Source: an uncultured Anaeroplasma sp.
GTDB taxonomy: Bacteria; Bacillota_I; Bacilli_A; Acholeplasmatales; Anaeroplasmataceae
Length of the DNA stretch: 30,059 nucleotides
Assembly: GCA_934216145.1 (NCBI GenBank)
Contig: CAKQBG010000022.1
Span: 1-30,059 of the forward strand
Direction of reading: 5' to 3'
The notes beneath the pieces are model-generated. The model had not been told where the DNA came from. It saw nothing but the letters and a program-made list of their open reading frames with translations, and did not search any database. Below, piece after piece: positions 15,551-25,948 of the stretch (position 1 is the stretch's first letter; each line of letters opens with the position of its first letter). The position numbers and the translations under genes were made by a program.

Positions 15551-17233
15551 CTAAAATAGCCTCATAATATCATGTATATTTATGTAAACAAATAATATCA
15601 TCAATAATATAAAGAAAATATTGTTAACTGTATTTTCAATCTTCTTACTTGGCTTCTTTCTAGTTATTAGTTCAATAAATAAGAAGAATATTCTACCACC
15701 ATCTAATGCTGGAATTGGTAATAAATTCATTACACCAATATTAACAGATAATAGAGCACTAAATGATAATAAAGCTAATAATCCGGCACCAATATATGTT
15801 TCAATCATTGAGAAGATACCAACAAAGCCAGATAAATCATTTACTCCAACCTGTCTAACTCCTGATGGAGCGATTAATAGCTTTAATGTTCTAAAGATTA
15901 ATGTAAAATCATCCCAGAAATTAGTAAATGCACTACCAATACAGCCAAAGAAATCAAAATGCATAATTGGAGATACTCCAATCTTCTGTTGAATCTTTTC
16001 AATTCTTTGATTATTTAAAACCTCATTAGTATATGGTTCAATAATACTACAATCCTTATAATTAACATATTCATATGAATCTCTACTAGATAAATCTAAA
16101 TCATCACCCTTTAAATGATAATATCCAAATTGAACATTAGCTACATCAATTTCTTTAAATATTTTAATTAATTGAGACCAGCTTATAACATCTACATCAT
16201 ATAATACTGTATTAGGATTATTATATTCTGTAATATAAACATGATCAATAATATCTCCTGCCTTTATATTACCTGAATTAGATTGATATCTAATATTATT
16301 AGCTCCAACTCTTACACCAGTAATTCCAGTAGGTAATTCCTTATCACTTTTACTAATATCTGATAATCCAATAGAAACAATATATGATGTTGACTCAATT
16401 GTAATAGGATCTAGCTCCTCACCATCACGCTCTATTCTTAATGTAATAGTAGTTTCATTTTTATCATATATCGCATCTAGTGCATTTTCAAAATCAACCC
16501 AAGTATTGATAGGAGTATCTCCTACATAGGTAATAGAATCTCCTTCTTTCAATACAGAAGCTGCAGGAAGAGATGATGAAACAGTTCCAACAATATTATC
16601 TCCATAATTAGGAACACCTGTAGCGAACGCTACTATTAAATAAATAATAATAGCTAAAATAAAATTCATTACAGGACCAGCAAAAATAGTTAAAAATCTA
16701 TTTAATAATGATTTAGATTCAAAACTTCTATCATATGGAGTTATTTGTAATGTTTTATTATGCTCAAAAACATAAAAAGCATTTCTTTTAACTGGATAAT
16801 ATTGACTTTGAAAGCCATTATCAAGAGTTACATAAAGCTCTTCATTATCTTTACCATATAAATCAATATTGACAACCTTACCTCTAATTTGACATTCTCT
16901 TTTATTATCTAAAATAATTTCAGATACCATATCATTTTCAAGGTTAAGTCCTATTTCAGTTCCTGTCTTAATAGCGTCCTCCATTGTGTCCTCGCCTGCC
17001 ATTGAAACGAAGCCTCCAATTGGAATAGCACGAATACAAAATTTAGTTTCTCCAAATTGTTTATGATAAATGATAGGACCCATTCCAATTGAAAACTCAT
17101 GACATAAAATTCCCGCTCTTTTAGCGAAAAAGAAATGTCCACCCTCATGTATCGCAACAATAACACCAATTATAACTATAAAAGCTATAATTGATAATAT
17201 AATTAGTGGAGCCCCTGTTAAAGCTAAAATCAT
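15551..17233 (-). CDS. rseP: RseP/RasP site-2 intramembrane metalloprotease with enlarged PDZ region
   Basis: A 560-residue membrane protease. Zinc ligands are in HEGGH (29-33) within the first membrane helix and LPIPALDGG (Asp511) near the C-terminus. After the Bacilli-typical insert (about 80-170) comes a PDZ domain (about 212-288). The region 290-440 is extra compared with the roughly 420-residue RasP of Bacillus; part of it (303-375) has a second PDZ-like run, GNIKAGDIIDHV and SWSQLIKIF. RseP-type proteases cut anti-sigma factors and leftover signal peptides in the membrane. Its start overlaps the dxr stop as ATGA, so translation is coupled. Confidence 0.93.
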   Translation of the reverse strand: MILALTGAPLIILSIIAFIVIIGVIVAIHEGGHFFFAKRAGILCHEFSIGMGPIIYHKQFGETKFCIRAIPIGGFVSMAGEDTMEDAIKTGTEIGLNLENDMVSEIILDNKRECQIRGKVVNIDLYGKDNEELYVTLDNGFQSQYYPVKRNAFYVFEHNKTLQITPYDRSFESKSLLNRFLTIFAGPVMNFILAIIIYLIVAFATGVPNYGDNIVGTVSSSLPAASVLKEGDSITYVGDTPINTWVDFENALDAIYDKNETTITLRIERDGEELDPITIESTSYIVSIGLSDISKSDKELPTGITGVRVGANNIRYQSNSGNIKAGDIIDHVYITEYNNPNTVLYDVDVISWSQLIKIFKEIDVANVQFGYYHLKGDDLDLSSRDSYEYVNYKDCSIIEPYTNEVLNNQRIEKIQQKIGVSPIMHFDFFGCIGSAFTNFWDDFTLIFRTLKLLIAPSGVRQVGVNDLSGFVGIFSMIETYIGAGLLALLSFSALLSVNIGVMNLLPIPALDGGRIFFLFIELITRKKPSKKIENTVNNIFFILLMILFVYINIHDIMRLF

Positions 17234-18387
17234 TCTGATTTCACCCCGTATCTTTCTAATATCTCTTTCATTATCTTTTTACTATAATAAACAATATTTT
17301 CTAAATTATATTCAATATTAGAATAAATATCCTTTGATATTTCTTCTAATATAATTTTTTCAATATCTAAAAATTCAATTTTATCATGTAAGAATAAATA
17401 AACCGCTGCTTCATTGCTAGCATTAAGTGCAGTTAAATATAATCCACCCTTTTTAGCCGCAATATAGGCATATTCTAAGCATGGGAACCTATCATGTGAT
17501 AATTCTCTAAACTCTAAATTTAAGCCTATTAAATTCAAGTTTTTACTAGCCTCTAAATCATGTCTAGGATAACGTAATGCGTAAGCAATAGGTGTATGCA
17601 TATCAGCAGTACCTAATTCAGCCTTAATTGTTCCATCATTAAATTCTACTAATGAGTGAACAATACTACCCGGATGAAGGATTGTATCAATCTTCTCATA
17701 AGGTAAATTAAATAAATAATGTGCTTCAATTACCTCAAATCCCTTATTCATCATTGTAGCAGAATCAATTGTTATTTTTTGTCCCATTTTCCAATTTGGA
17801 TGCTTCAAGGCCATTTCCTTTGTCGCACCCTTAAGTTCTTCACGAGTCTTATCTCTAAATGAACCGCCTGATGCCGTAATAATTAATCTTTTGACATCAT
17901 CATGCTTTTCTCCTGAAAGACACTGAAGAATAGCCGAATGCTCAGAATCAATTGGAGTTAATTTAACATTATAATCCTTAACCATTTGGTTAATAATATC
18001 TCCACCAACTACTAGTGTTTCCTTATTAGCTAAAGCAATAGATTTTAATGCTTTAATAGCTTCAACAGTAGGTAATAATCCTGACATACCTACTAAAGCA
18101 TTAACAAATACCTCATCATCATATTTATGATATCTAGCTATTTCTAATAGACCTTCATCTCCATAACAAGATATAGGAGAATAATCTATATTTACACTAA
18201 AAATATGTTCTTTTTTTCTATAACATACTATTTCAGGCTTAAATTCATTTATTAGCTTTTGAGCTAAATCTAAATTAGAGCCAACTGACATACCAATAAC
18301 CTTATAATCATTAGGGTTTTCTCTAACAATATCTAATGTTTGAGTTCCGATAGAGCCACAAGCACCAACAATATATAAATTTCTCAT
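17230..18387 (-). CDS. dxr: 1-deoxy-D-xylulose-5-phosphate reductoisomerase
   Basis: A 385-residue enzyme of the MEP isoprenoid pathway that rearranges and reduces DXP to MEP with NADPH. Seen: the N-terminal nucleotide motif GACGSIGTQTLDIV, LANKETLVVGG, DSEHSAI with the metal-binding Asp/Glu, TASGGSFRD and IDSATMMNKGFEVIEA. Length is normal. GGAGG precedes the start, 9 bases after cdsA. Followed by rseP with a 4-base overlap, the usual Firmicutes cdsA-dxr-rseP order. Confidence 0.96.
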   Translation of the reverse strand: MRNLYIVGACGSIGTQTLDIVRENPNDYKVIGMSVGSNLDLAQKLINEFKPEIVCYRKKEHIFSVNIDYSPISCYGDEGLLEIARYHKYDDEVFVNALVGMSGLLPTVEAIKALKSIALANKETLVVGGDIINQMVKDYNVKLTPIDSEHSAILQCLSGEKHDDVKRLIITASGGSFRDKTREELKGATKEMALKHPNWKMGQKITIDSATMMNKGFEVIEAHYLFNLPYEKIDTILHPGSIVHSLVEFNDGTIKAELGTADMHTPIAYALRYPRHDLEASKNLNLIGLNLEFRELSHDRFPCLEYAYIAAKKGGLYLTALNASNEAAVYLFLHDKIEFLDIEKIILEEISKDIYSNIEYNLENIVYYSKKIMKEILERYGVKSE

Positions 18388-18396
18388 AATAGCCTC

Positions 18397-19413
18397 CTAA
18401 ATTAATCCCGATGATTGTAATAAAGGGAAAAGATTTTGTTCAATCATAATAAATACTAAAAATACCGCAGATGCAAAAAAAGCTGAATCAAATCTATCTA
18501 ATATACCACCATGACCTGGAAAAATGTTAGAATAATCCTTAATTCCATAGTTTCTTTTTAACTTAGAAGCAATTAAATCTCCAATTTGAGAACAAATTGA
18601 AATTGCTAATGTTAATAATAAAATAAATACTACCTTACCAGGTGTTGAAAAAGTATCAAATGCAAAGAAACCAACAAAGAAATTATTATGTGGAATTGCA
18701 TCAACTAAACAGGCTATATTCTCATAGAAAAATAAAAATAAAAAGCCTAATATCACAGCTGAAACAGTACCACCAATTGCACCCTCCCATGTTTTCTTAG
18801 GAGAAATGTATGGAGCCATTTTATGCTTACCAAAGGCCATACCAAAGAAATAAGCAAAAATATCTGTTGCTGTACTTACAATTAATAAATAAATAATAAA
18901 TCTAACACCCGCAAACCATAATACAGTAAAAGCACCAGCGCATATACCTACATATAGAATACAAGTGAATATTTTTCCTACATCTGGAACTGATAAATCA
19001 TGATTTAATACCATTGTCGCCATTATAATAATAAATGAAATAGCTAAAGAATTTAATGGTGTTGCAACCTTAGCTATATGCATTCTTTCAAATACCTTAT
19101 AAATTAATGTTACATAATCCTTTCCCTCAGAAATAGCCCCAATATCATGTAAATAATTAAATGAGCCTTGGTATGAGGCAACCATACCTGAATATAATCC
19201 AACTGTTAATATAACTGTCATAATTTTTAAAGAAATATGCATTTTCTTTTCTTTATCATACATATTTAAAAGCTCAATACTTGCTACTATAACAAATAAG
19301 AAAATAATAACTTCTGTTAATTTTGTCAAACTTGGAACCAATAAAACAGGTACTAATATAAGAGCCATTATAATACCTGTAATTACACGTTTTTTCAAAT
19401 GAATCAACTCCAT
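18397..19413 (-). CDS. cdsA: Phosphatidate cytidylyltransferase
   Basis: A 338-residue membrane enzyme that makes CDP-diacylglycerol for phospholipid synthesis. About eight membrane helices are visible, with the CdsA signature near the C-terminus: SPKKTWEGAIGG, then KDYSNIFPGHGGILDRFDS. It is about 60 residues longer than the usual 270, mainly through an extra stretch at residues 70-130. The start is uncertain: ATG at 19413 has only a weak site, whereas GGAG lies 8 bases before a TTG at 19398 that would give the typical opening MKKRVITGI. Confidence 0.93.
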   Translation of the reverse strand: MELIHLKKRVITGIIMALILVPVLLVPSLTKLTEVIIFLFVIVASIELLNMYDKEKKMHISLKIMTVILTVGLYSGMVASYQGSFNYLHDIGAISEGKDYVTLIYKVFERMHIAKVATPLNSLAISFIIIMATMVLNHDLSVPDVGKIFTCILYVGICAGAFTVLWFAGVRFIIYLLIVSTATDIFAYFFGMAFGKHKMAPYISPKKTWEGAIGGTVSAVILGFLFLFFYENIACLVDAIPHNNFFVGFFAFDTFSTPGKVVFILLLTLAISICSQIGDLIASKLKRNYGIKDYSNIFPGHGGILDRFDSAFFASAVFLVFIMIEQNLFPLLQSSGLI

Positions 19414-19438
19414 CTTTTATTAAATAAATATATTTCCT

Positions 19439-19444
19439 ATTATA
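19439..19444 (-). promoter_or_regulatory. Candidate -10 box for the cdsA transcript
   Basis: A TATAAT lies on the minus strand between the frr terminator and cdsA, where a promoter is needed. No convincing -35 box is found at 17 bases (the hexamer there is CTAGAT), so the call is weak. Confidence 0.35.
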
Positions 19445-19454
19445 TCATTTATAT

Positions 19455-19519
19455 AAAAAAAATCTAGTAAAAAGAGCCCATCTATTGCAATTACCTAGAA
19501 GCTCCCTCTTACTAGATTT
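19455..19519 (-). terminator. Terminator between frr and cdsA
   Basis: Outer arms AAATCTAGTAAGAG (19519-19506) and CTCTTTTTACTAGATTT end in a run of eight T on the minus strand. The loop between is about 23 bases and may fold further. It ends the rpsB-tsf-pyrH-frr transcript. Confidence 0.75.
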
Positions 19520-19530
19520 AATTTATTAAA

Positions 19531-20085
19531 TTAGATAGACATTAAGTCCTTACTCTTTTCTTCTGTTAGTTTTTCAATAGAAGCAATCTTCTTATCAGTT
19601 AATGTTTGAACATCATCTAAATAACCCTTCTCATCATCCTCAGGTAAATCAAGCTTCTTAATATCATCATTAATTTCTCTACGAATATTACGAATATGGA
19701 CCTTTGCTTGTTCTTCCATTTTATTAACTAGTTTAACTAAATCTCTACGTCTTTCCTCTGTCATCTTTGGTAATATTAAACGAATACCATTACCATCACT
19801 TTGAGGAGTTAATCCTAAAGGTGATGCTAAAATAGCAGTTTCAATAAGTTTAAGTGATGACTTGTCATAAGGCTTAATATATAATTGGCTAGCTTCTGGA
19901 ATAGAAACAGTTGCTACCTGCTTAACTGGAGTAGGAACACCATAATATTCGATTGAAATTGAATCTAATAATGAAGCAGATGCTCTACCAGTACGAACTG
20001 TAGAAAGCTCATGCTTATAAGACTCAATTGCCTTATCCATTTTTTCTTCGCCCTCTAAAAGGACCATTTCTAATTCTTCCATCAT
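19531..20085 (-). CDS. frr: Ribosome recycling factor
   Basis: A 184-residue protein of normal length that, with EF-G, splits ribosomes after termination. Seen: the conserved RTGRASASLLD motif, then VEYYG-type IEYYGVPTPVKQVA, and the C-terminal helix LPKMTEERRRDLVKLV. Two ATG codons in a row; AGGTGG fits the second (20082) slightly better. The first ATG shares its A with the pyrH stop, so the genes are translationally linked. Confidence 0.97.
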   Translation of the reverse strand: MMEELEMVLLEGEEKMDKAIESYKHELSTVRTGRASASLLDSISIEYYGVPTPVKQVATVSIPEASQLYIKPYDKSSLKLIETAILASPLGLTPQSDGNGIRLILPKMTEERRRDLVKLVNKMEEQAKVHIRNIRREINDDIKKLDLPEDDEKGYLDDVQTLTDKKIASIEKLTEEKSKDLMSI

Positions 20086-20795
20086 TAATCCACCTTTACT
20101 AAAGTTCCGATTTTTTCGCCCTTTACAGCACGAACAATATTTCCACTCTTATTCATATTGAATACAATAATTTGCTTTTTATTATCCTTACATAAAGATG
20201 CAGCTGTTGAATCCATAACAGCAAGGTTTTTAGCAAGAATTTCAGCAAAAGTTATTTCATGGTATAATTTAGCATTAGGGTTAGTTCTTGGATCAGAATC
20301 ATAAACACCCTCTGTACCATTTTTAGCCATTAAAACTACATCAGCTTCAATTTCTGTTGCACGAAGTACACAAGCAGTATCAGTTGAGAAATAAGGTGAA
20401 CCTAAACCACCAACAAAAATACATACTCTTCCTTTTCCTAAATGAGAAATTGCCTTTCTACGAATATAAGGCTCTGCAACCTGATTAATTGATAAAGCAG
20501 TCATTACTCTTGTAGGAACTGATAAATGCTCTAGCGCGTCCTGAACAGCTAATCCATTCATAACAGTAGCTAGCATTCCCATATAATCAGCTTGTGCTCT
20601 ATCCATTCCCATTGTTTCAGCTGTCTTACCTCTCCAGATATTACCACCACCAACAACGATACCAATCTCAACACCAAGATCATAAACGTCCTTGATTTGT
20701 TCAGCAATTTCGCTTACAGTTTTAGGGTCAATTCCAAATTCGGTTTCACCCTTTAAAGCTTCACCACTTAGTTTTAAAAGTATTCTATGATACAT
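20085..20795 (-). CDS. pyrH: UMP kinase
   Basis: A 236-residue amino-acid-kinase-fold enzyme that phosphorylates UMP to UDP. Seen: LLKLSGEAL at the N-terminus, [22 protein letters not shown] and the C-terminal [14 protein letters not shown]. The start is the ATG at 20795, 8 bases after GGAGG; the in-frame TTG at 20810 overlaps that site. Part of rpsB-tsf-pyrH-frr, separated from tsf by a hairpin. Confidence 0.97.
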   Translation of the reverse strand: MYHRILLKLSGEALKGETEFGIDPKTVSEIAEQIKDVYDLGVEIGIVVGGGNIWRGKTAETMGMDRAQADYMGMLATVMNGLAVQDALEHLSVPTRVMTALSINQVAEPYIRRKAISHLGKGRVCIFVGGLGSPYFSTDTACVLRATEIEADVVLMAKNGTEGVYDSDPRTNPNAKLYHEITFAEILAKNLAVMDSTAASLCKDNKKQIIVFNMNKSGNIVRAVKGEKIGTLVKVD

Positions 20796-20832
20796 TACTA
20801 AATCCTCCAAATATGAATATTTTTAAAAATAA

Positions 20833-20857
20833 GGGAGCACTAAAAGTCCTCCCTTTT
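20833..20857 (-). terminator. Hairpin between tsf and pyrH (partial terminator/attenuator)
   Basis: AAGGGAG and CTCCCTT on the minus strand pair across a loop, followed by TATTTTT. Since pyrH and frr downstream lack another obvious promoter, it probably only lowers readthrough and sets a higher level of rpsB-tsf than of pyrH-frr. Confidence 0.65.
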
Positions 20858-20862
20858 TAATT

Positions 20863-21771
20863 CTAGTTATTGAAAGCAGCAGATTGAGCAGCAACCTCAG
20901 CAGCAAAATCTATTTCAGCCTTTTCAATACCCTCGCCAACCTCTAGACGAACAAATGTAACAACATGTGACTTAGCACCTTGAACATAAGCCTCTACAGT
21001 TTGATCTGGGTTCTTAACAAATGCTTGTGATAATAAGCAAATTTCCTTTAATTGCTTTTCAAGACGACCTGGTACGATTCTTTCAGCAATAATATTTTCA
21101 GGCTTTGGCTTATTAGATTGTGCATTTTCATTTAAAGCAGCATGAAGAATAACTTCTCTTTCTTGCTCAATTGCTTCAGCAGGAATATCATCCTTAGATA
21201 CATACTTAGGATTTAATGCTGCAACGTGCATTGCTACATCCTTAGCAACAACATCATTGTTTCCATCAAGTAATGCAACTGTAACGATACGACCACCCAT
21301 ATGCTTATAAGCACCGAATACTTGGTCATCAGTCTTATTTAAAACAGTAACACGACGAAGAGAAATTTTTTCTCCAATTACACCTGAAGCTTCAAGAATA
21401 ATTGTAGCTAAAGTCTTTCCTTCTGATTCAACATTTAATGCTTCTTCAGTATTAGTAGCATTAGAATTAACAATAATTTGACCTACAGTTTCAAGTAAGC
21501 TAACGAACTTAGCATTTTGAGCAACGAAGTCAGTTTGTGAGTTTAACTCAAATAAAACACACTTATTACCATTAATTGCATAAGAGCATAAGCCCTCAGC
21601 AGCAACAGCGCCTTCCTTTTTTACTGCCTTAGCGATACCACGCTCACGTAACCAAGTTACAGCAGCTTCCATATCACCATCTGTAGCAGATAAAGCCTTC
21701 TTGCAGTCCATCATACCAGCTGATGTCTTTTCACGTAATTCTTTTACCATTGATGCAGTAATGTTTGCCAT
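20863..21771 (-). CDS. tsf: Elongation factor Ts
   Basis: A 302-residue nucleotide-exchange factor for EF-Tu. Seen: the N-terminal UBA-like domain with VKELREKTSAGMMDCKKAL and the TDFVAQNAKF motif of the EF-Tu contact region. GGAGG-type site precedes the start, 17 bases after rpsB. Normal length and place. Confidence 0.97.
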   Translation of the reverse strand: MANITASMVKELREKTSAGMMDCKKALSATDGDMEAAVTWLRERGIAKAVKKEGAVAAEGLCSYAINGNKCVLFELNSQTDFVAQNAKFVSLLETVGQIIVNSNATNTEEALNVESEGKTLATIILEASGVIGEKISLRRVTVLNKTDDQVFGAYKHMGGRIVTVALLDGNNDVVAKDVAMHVAALNPKYVSKDDIPAEAIEQEREVILHAALNENAQSNKPKPENIIAERIVPGRLEKQLKEICLLSQAFVKNPDQTVEAYVQGAKSHVVTFVRLEVGEGIEKAEIDFAAEVAAQSAAFNN

Positions 21772-21788
21772 TTTTATATCCTCCGTAA

Positions 21789-22640
21789 TTATTCAGCCTT
21801 TGGAGCTTCTGCTTCAGCCTTCTTAGCTGGAGCCTTTCTAGGTGCTCTCTTAACTGGAGCCTTTCTTTCGCCCTTATTGTCTTGAGGCTTTTCCTTAGAA
21901 ATTTCTTCACCTAAATTAACTTGCTCTTGAGAGTCATCGAACTTTTCAACAACTCCACCATTTGCTTCGATAACAGCGTTACCCATAACCCAAGTTACTA
22001 ACTTAACTGCACGAATTGCATCATCATTAGCAGGGATTACATAGTCAACATCATCAGGATCACAGTTTGTATCAACAATACCGAATACTGGGATATTTAA
22101 CTTACGAGCCTCAAGGATTGCATTATGCTCCTTACGAGGATCAACAATGAATAAAGCGTCAGGAAGCTTCTTCATTTCCTTAATACCGCCTAGGAACTTC
22201 TCAAGCTTTTCACGTTCAGCAATAAGCTTAATTACTTCCTTCTTTGGAAGCTTAGCGAATTCGCCATCCTCTTCCATCTTATATAAATCTTGAAGCTTTT
22301 TAATTCTCTTTCTAATTGTCTTGAAGTTAGTTAAAGTACCACCTAACCATCTTTGGTTAACGTAGAATTGGTCACAACGTAATGCTTCTTCCTTAACTGC
22401 TTCTTGAGCTTGCTTCTTAGTACCAACAAATAAAACCTTACCGCCATCCTTAACGATGTTTAATAATGCAGCATAAGCCTTCTCGATTTCATTTGCAGTT
22501 TTTTGTAAATCGATAATATAGATTCCGTTTCTAGCTGTAAAGATATACTTAGCCATCTTTGGATTCCATCTACGAGTAGCATGTCCAAAATGAACACCTG
22601 ACTCTAATAATTGTTTCATTGAAACTACTGATTCAGACAT
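21789..22640 (-). CDS. rpsB: 30S ribosomal protein S2
   Basis: A 283-residue protein. Seen: [34 protein letters not shown] and [22 protein letters not shown]. The last 40 residues are a lysine/alanine/proline-rich tail ([15 protein letters not shown]) beyond the core, a common low-complexity extension in this group. First gene of its transcript, with GGAGG before the start. Confidence 0.97.
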   Translation of the reverse strand: MSESVVSMKQLLESGVHFGHATRRWNPKMAKYIFTARNGIYIIDLQKTANEIEKAYAALLNIVKDGGKVLFVGTKKQAQEAVKEEALRCDQFYVNQRWLGGTLTNFKTIRKRIKKLQDLYKMEEDGEFAKLPKKEVIKLIAEREKLEKFLGGIKEMKKLPDALFIVDPRKEHNAILEARKLNIPVFGIVDTNCDPDDVDYVIPANDDAIRAVKLVTWVMGNAVIEANGGVVEKFDDSQEQVNLGEEISKEKPQDNKGERKAPVKRAPRKAPAKKAEAEAPKAE

Positions 22641-22789
22641 TTTTTTCTTTCCTCCATTTTATTTTTGTTATGTCCTCTGCTTTCTTCAACGCTAGCCTCC
22701 ATCAATTTTACTTGCACACGACGGCCAACTCCAAAAGCATGTGTATTTTGTGCCTTTTAAAGTTTATCATATGTTTTTGTTGATTGCAA
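22641..22789 (-). promoter_or_regulatory. rpsB promoter and leader
   Basis: TTGCAA (22789-22784) and TAAACT (22766-22761) on the minus strand are 17 bases apart, a good sigma-A promoter. The transcribed leader is about 115 bases and contains a G/C-richer, partly self-complementary block (about 22690-22735) that stands out from the AT-rich surroundings. S2 regulates its own synthesis in other bacteria, so an S2-binding leader is plausible but not shown. Confidence 0.6.
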
Positions 22790-22831
22790 GTTTTTTTTAA
22801 TTATTGATTATTGAAAATGAATGAAAGCGTA

Positions 22832-22865
22832 AAAAAATCACCTTTTTAATTTCAAAAGGTGATTA
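22832..22865 (-). terminator. Rho-independent terminator after the 22873 lipoprotein gene
   Basis: Arms AATCACCTTTT and AAAAGGTGATT on the minus strand pair over 11 bases and run into seven T. It lies directly after the stop. Confidence 0.9.
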
Positions 22866-22872
22866 ATTACTA

Positions 22873-23625
22873 TTATACAGCTAAAATTGTACTTGAACCC
22901 TCTCTGAATTTAAGTGAAACTTTTTTAATATCCTTAATAGTTGATGACTTAGCCTCACCATTAATAATCTCTGTTTCACCATTAGAGTATGTATAAGCTG
23001 TATAAATAGGTGTTATAATGTATTGCTCTAATACTACATTTCCATTATTCTTTCTTACAAAGTAAGTAGGAATATATACAACATTACACTTTAGTTCAGT
23101 TAAATTATTATTTTTATAATACTCATAAGGAGTCTTTAAATCAGATGTCTTTGTCCATGATATTGAATAATCAGGAGTGAAGCCTAAATATTCACTGTTT
23201 GCTAGTTTAGCAATTCCATCAGTAGTATTATAGAATAAATTTAAATATTGAGTTATTTCAGTAGTATATAAAGCACTAGTACCATCTGAGAATACTAATG
23301 ATTGAGAAGTAATATTTCTTAGTTTATCTCCATCATTTTCTACTAAGTTTTTATCATTAATGTCTTTTATTGCTAAAACATCAATTTGATTAGTAAATAA
23401 AGAAGCCTTTATATCCTTTGCTACATAAATAGAATATGTATCAGATTCATATAAAACTTGACCATCAGTTGTAAAATTTAAATTATATAGCTCTTTAATT
23501 TCATCACTTGGTGTTGCTTTTCTAGTAACGGATAAATCCTCGCTACTTGTACTACAAGAAACTAAAGATAAAGCTGTAACAGCAACTAAAGATACTACTC
23601 CAAATATTTTTTTTGTTATTTTCAT
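22873..23625 (-). CDS. Putative lipoprotein of unknown function
   Basis: A 250-residue protein with signal peptide and lipobox SLVSC (lipidated Cys24) followed by a serine-rich spacer. The start at 23625 is set by GGAG 8 bases upstream. The mature domain has alternating strands and tyrosines, and I recognise no family. It is a single-gene unit with its own terminator, between xerC and rpsB. Confidence 0.75.
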   Translation of the reverse strand: MKITKKIFGVVSLVAVTALSLVSCSTSSEDLSVTRKATPSDEIKELYNLNFTTDGQVLYESDTYSIYVAKDIKASLFTNQIDVLAIKDINDKNLVENDGDKLRNITSQSLVFSDGTSALYTTEITQYLNLFYNTTDGIAKLANSEYLGFTPDYSISWTKTSDLKTPYEYYKNNNLTELKCNVVYIPTYFVRKNNGNVVLEQYIITPIYTAYTYSNGETEIINGEAKSSTIKDIKKVSLKFREGSSTILAV

Positions 23626-23703
23626 ATCAATTACTCCATTTCTAAACATTGTGATTATATCAAAACAATAAACGGATTACAAGTAAGTATTTAATTAAAA
23701 AAA

Positions 23704-24648
23704 CTACTTATCAACCTTTTTAACTTTTTCATTTATTTTCATAGCTCTAGGATGAGCTATTTGATAAGACTCTCTCATAGTCTCATAGGATACATGAGTA
23801 TAAATCTGAGTAGTACTTAGGCTCTCATGGCCTAATAGCTCTTGAACACTACGCATATCTGCTCCATGATTTAATAAAGCTGTTGCGAAGCTATGTCTAA
23901 GCATATGAGGAGAAATATGATAATTTTCTCCACAAATATTAACTATCTTTTCAAGAATCTTTCTAACACCTACACGTGTTAGTGTTGTACCATTCTTATT
24001 TAAAAATACCTTTCTATTTTCTAAATCCTTTGAATTATATAATAAATCAACTCTAAAGCTAGAAATATAATGCTTAAGGCATTCTGATAGCTCCTCATAC
24101 ATTATAACAACCCTATCCTTACTACCTTTACCATGAATTAGAATAGTTCTATTAGAAAAATCAATATCCTTAATTTCTAAATTACATAATTCACTAACAC
24201 GAAGACCACATCCATATAAGCATCCTAATATACAATAATTTCTATAGCCTAGCTTATTATTTAAATCACAGCTATCAAATAGAAGCATTATTTCCTCTTC
24301 TTTTATTATCTTAGGTAATCTTTTAGGTATTTTAGGTAAATCAATATCCTTAAAATAATTATCCTTAACAATTCCTTTAGCTAATAAATAATCATAGAAA
24401 GTTGTTAATGCTGAAATCTTTTGATGAATTGATGTTGATGCTAGATTTTCTTTAGATAAATAAGAAACATAATTTTGAGAAATTCTAGAATTCCTAAGCA
24501 TAAGTAATCCTCTAGCCATTCTTTCTGAAACTAAAAAATCTTTAAATTCTAAAATATCTCTATTATAGCTTTCAATAGTATTACTAGAATACCCCTTTTC
24601 ACTTGTTAAATAAATTATAAATAGATCTAATGCCTCTTGATCAGTCAT
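23704..24648 (-). CDS. xerC: Tyrosine recombinase XerC-type
   Basis: A 314-residue recombinase with the SAM-like N-terminal core-binding domain (1-95) and the complete catalytic set: Arg150 (CGLRVSEL), Lys174 (HGKGSKDR), His248 and Arg251 (HMLRHSFA), His274 (LGHESL) and Tyr283 (TQIYTH). Xer enzymes resolve chromosome dimers at dif. Length and core context beside trmFO argue for the housekeeping enzyme rather than a phage integrase. It overlaps the end of trmFO by 8 bases. Confidence 0.92.
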   Translation of the reverse strand: MTDQEALDLFIIYLTSEKGYSSNTIESYNRDILEFKDFLVSERMARGLLMLRNSRISQNYVSYLSKENLASTSIHQKISALTTFYDYLLAKGIVKDNYFKDIDLPKIPKRLPKIIKEEEIMLLFDSCDLNNKLGYRNYCILGCLYGCGLRVSELCNLEIKDIDFSNRTILIHGKGSKDRVVIMYEELSECLKHYISSFRVDLLYNSKDLENRKVFLNKNGTTLTRVGVRKILEKIVNICGENYHISPHMLRHSFATALLNHGADMRSVQELLGHESLSTTQIYTHVSYETMRESYQIAHPRAMKINEKVKKVDK

Positions 24649-25939
24649 TTAGCTTTTCAATCTCACTTTCCATTACAGCTAATGCTCTTTCAGCATACAT
24701 AGCCTTTCTACTCTTCTTATTATGATTTTCTTCTAGTGGGGCAACAATACCAAAATTAGCATTCATAGGCTGAAAGCCTTCTTTATTAGCATTACAAATA
24801 TATAAGGACATAGAACCCATAATAGTTGATTGAGGAAATACATGTAATTCCTTTCCTCTTAAATATCTATCCATATTAATGGCTGCATATATTCCTGAAG
24901 CAGCAGATTCAACATATCCTTCAACTCCACTAATTTGTCCTGCAAAGAATAAATTAGGATATTTCTTAGTTTGATATGTAGGATTTAAAATAACAGGTGC
25001 ATTTATATAAGTATTCTTATGCATACGACCATATTTAGCAAACCTACAATTTTCAAGTCCAGGTATCATTTGAAATACTCTTTTTTGTTCAGGAAATTTC
25101 AAATGAGTTTGAAATCCAACTAAATTATACATTTCTTTAGCAGCATCATCCTGACGTAATTGTACAACTGCATAAGGCTTTTCGCCAGTAGGCGTTCTTA
25201 ATCCTACAGGCTTCATAGGTCCAAATGTTAGAGTTTGAGGGCCTCTTTTAGCCATTACCTCTACAGGCATACACCCCTCAAAAACCTTTAGCTCAAAATC
25301 AGGTGTTTCAACAGCAAGAGCTGTAATTAAAGCTTCATAGAAACGATCGAATTCTTCCTTTGTCATTGGACAATTATAATAAGAAGCAACCCCCTTATCA
25401 TATCTACTCTTTAAATAAACCTTACTATAATCAATAGAATCAGCATAAATTATAGGTGCTTGAGCATCAAAAAAATAAAAATCATCGCAACCAAATAATT
25501 CCTTTATTTCTTTACATAATTGATCACTAGTTAAAGGACCAGTCGCAATAATAGTTGGAATAGAAGTATCAATATGAGTTATTTCTTCATTAATAACCTC
25601 TATATTAGATAAAGACTTAATATAATTAGTAACAAATTCAGAATAGCCCTCTCTATCAACTGCTAAAGCTCCACCAGCCTCAACATGATGTAATCTTGCA
25701 GCTTTAATAATAATACTATCAAGCATTTCCATCTCACGCTTTAATACCCCACAAGCATTTTCGATTGAATCACTTCTTAGACTATTAGAACAAACCAGCT
25801 CAGCAAACTTCTCAGTTTTATGAGCAGGTGTCATAACCTTTGGTCTCATTTCATATAACCTAATATTATATCCTTTTTTTGATAAATAATGACATGCCTC
25901 ACATCCTGCAAGTCCAGCACCAATAACATTAACAATCAT
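24641..25939 (-). CDS. trmFO: Folate-dependent tRNA (uracil-54-C5) methyltransferase
   Basis: A 432-residue flavoenzyme that makes m5U54 in tRNA from methylenetetrahydrofolate. Seen: the FAD-binding [39 protein letters not shown] and the later [21 protein letters not shown] precedes the start, 9 bases after the nitroreductase stop. Next to xerC as in many Firmicutes. Confidence 0.96.
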   Translation of the reverse strand: MIVNVIGAGLAGCEACHYLSKKGYNIRLYEMRPKVMTPAHKTEKFAELVCSNSLRSDSIENACGVLKREMEMLDSIIIKAARLHHVEAGGALAVDREGYSEFVTNYIKSLSNIEVINEEITHIDTSIPTIIATGPLTSDQLCKEIKELFGCDDFYFFDAQAPIIYADSIDYSKVYLKSRYDKGVASYYNCPMTKEEFDRFYEALITALAVETPDFELKVFEGCMPVEVMAKRGPQTLTFGPMKPVGLRTPTGEKPYAVVQLRQDDAAKEMYNLVGFQTHLKFPEQKRVFQMIPGLENCRFAKYGRMHKNTYINAPVILNPTYQTKKYPNLFFAGQISGVEGYVESAASGIYAAINMDRYLRGKELHVFPQSTIMGSMSLYICNANKEGFQPMNANFGIVAPLEENHNKKSRKAMYAERALAVMESEIEKLND

Positions 25940-25948
25940 ATTTAACTC

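Noticed and set aside
23704..24648. Phage or integron integrase
   Set aside because: The length, complete Xer motifs and position beside trmFO indicate the housekeeping recombinase; no attachment site or phage genes nearby.
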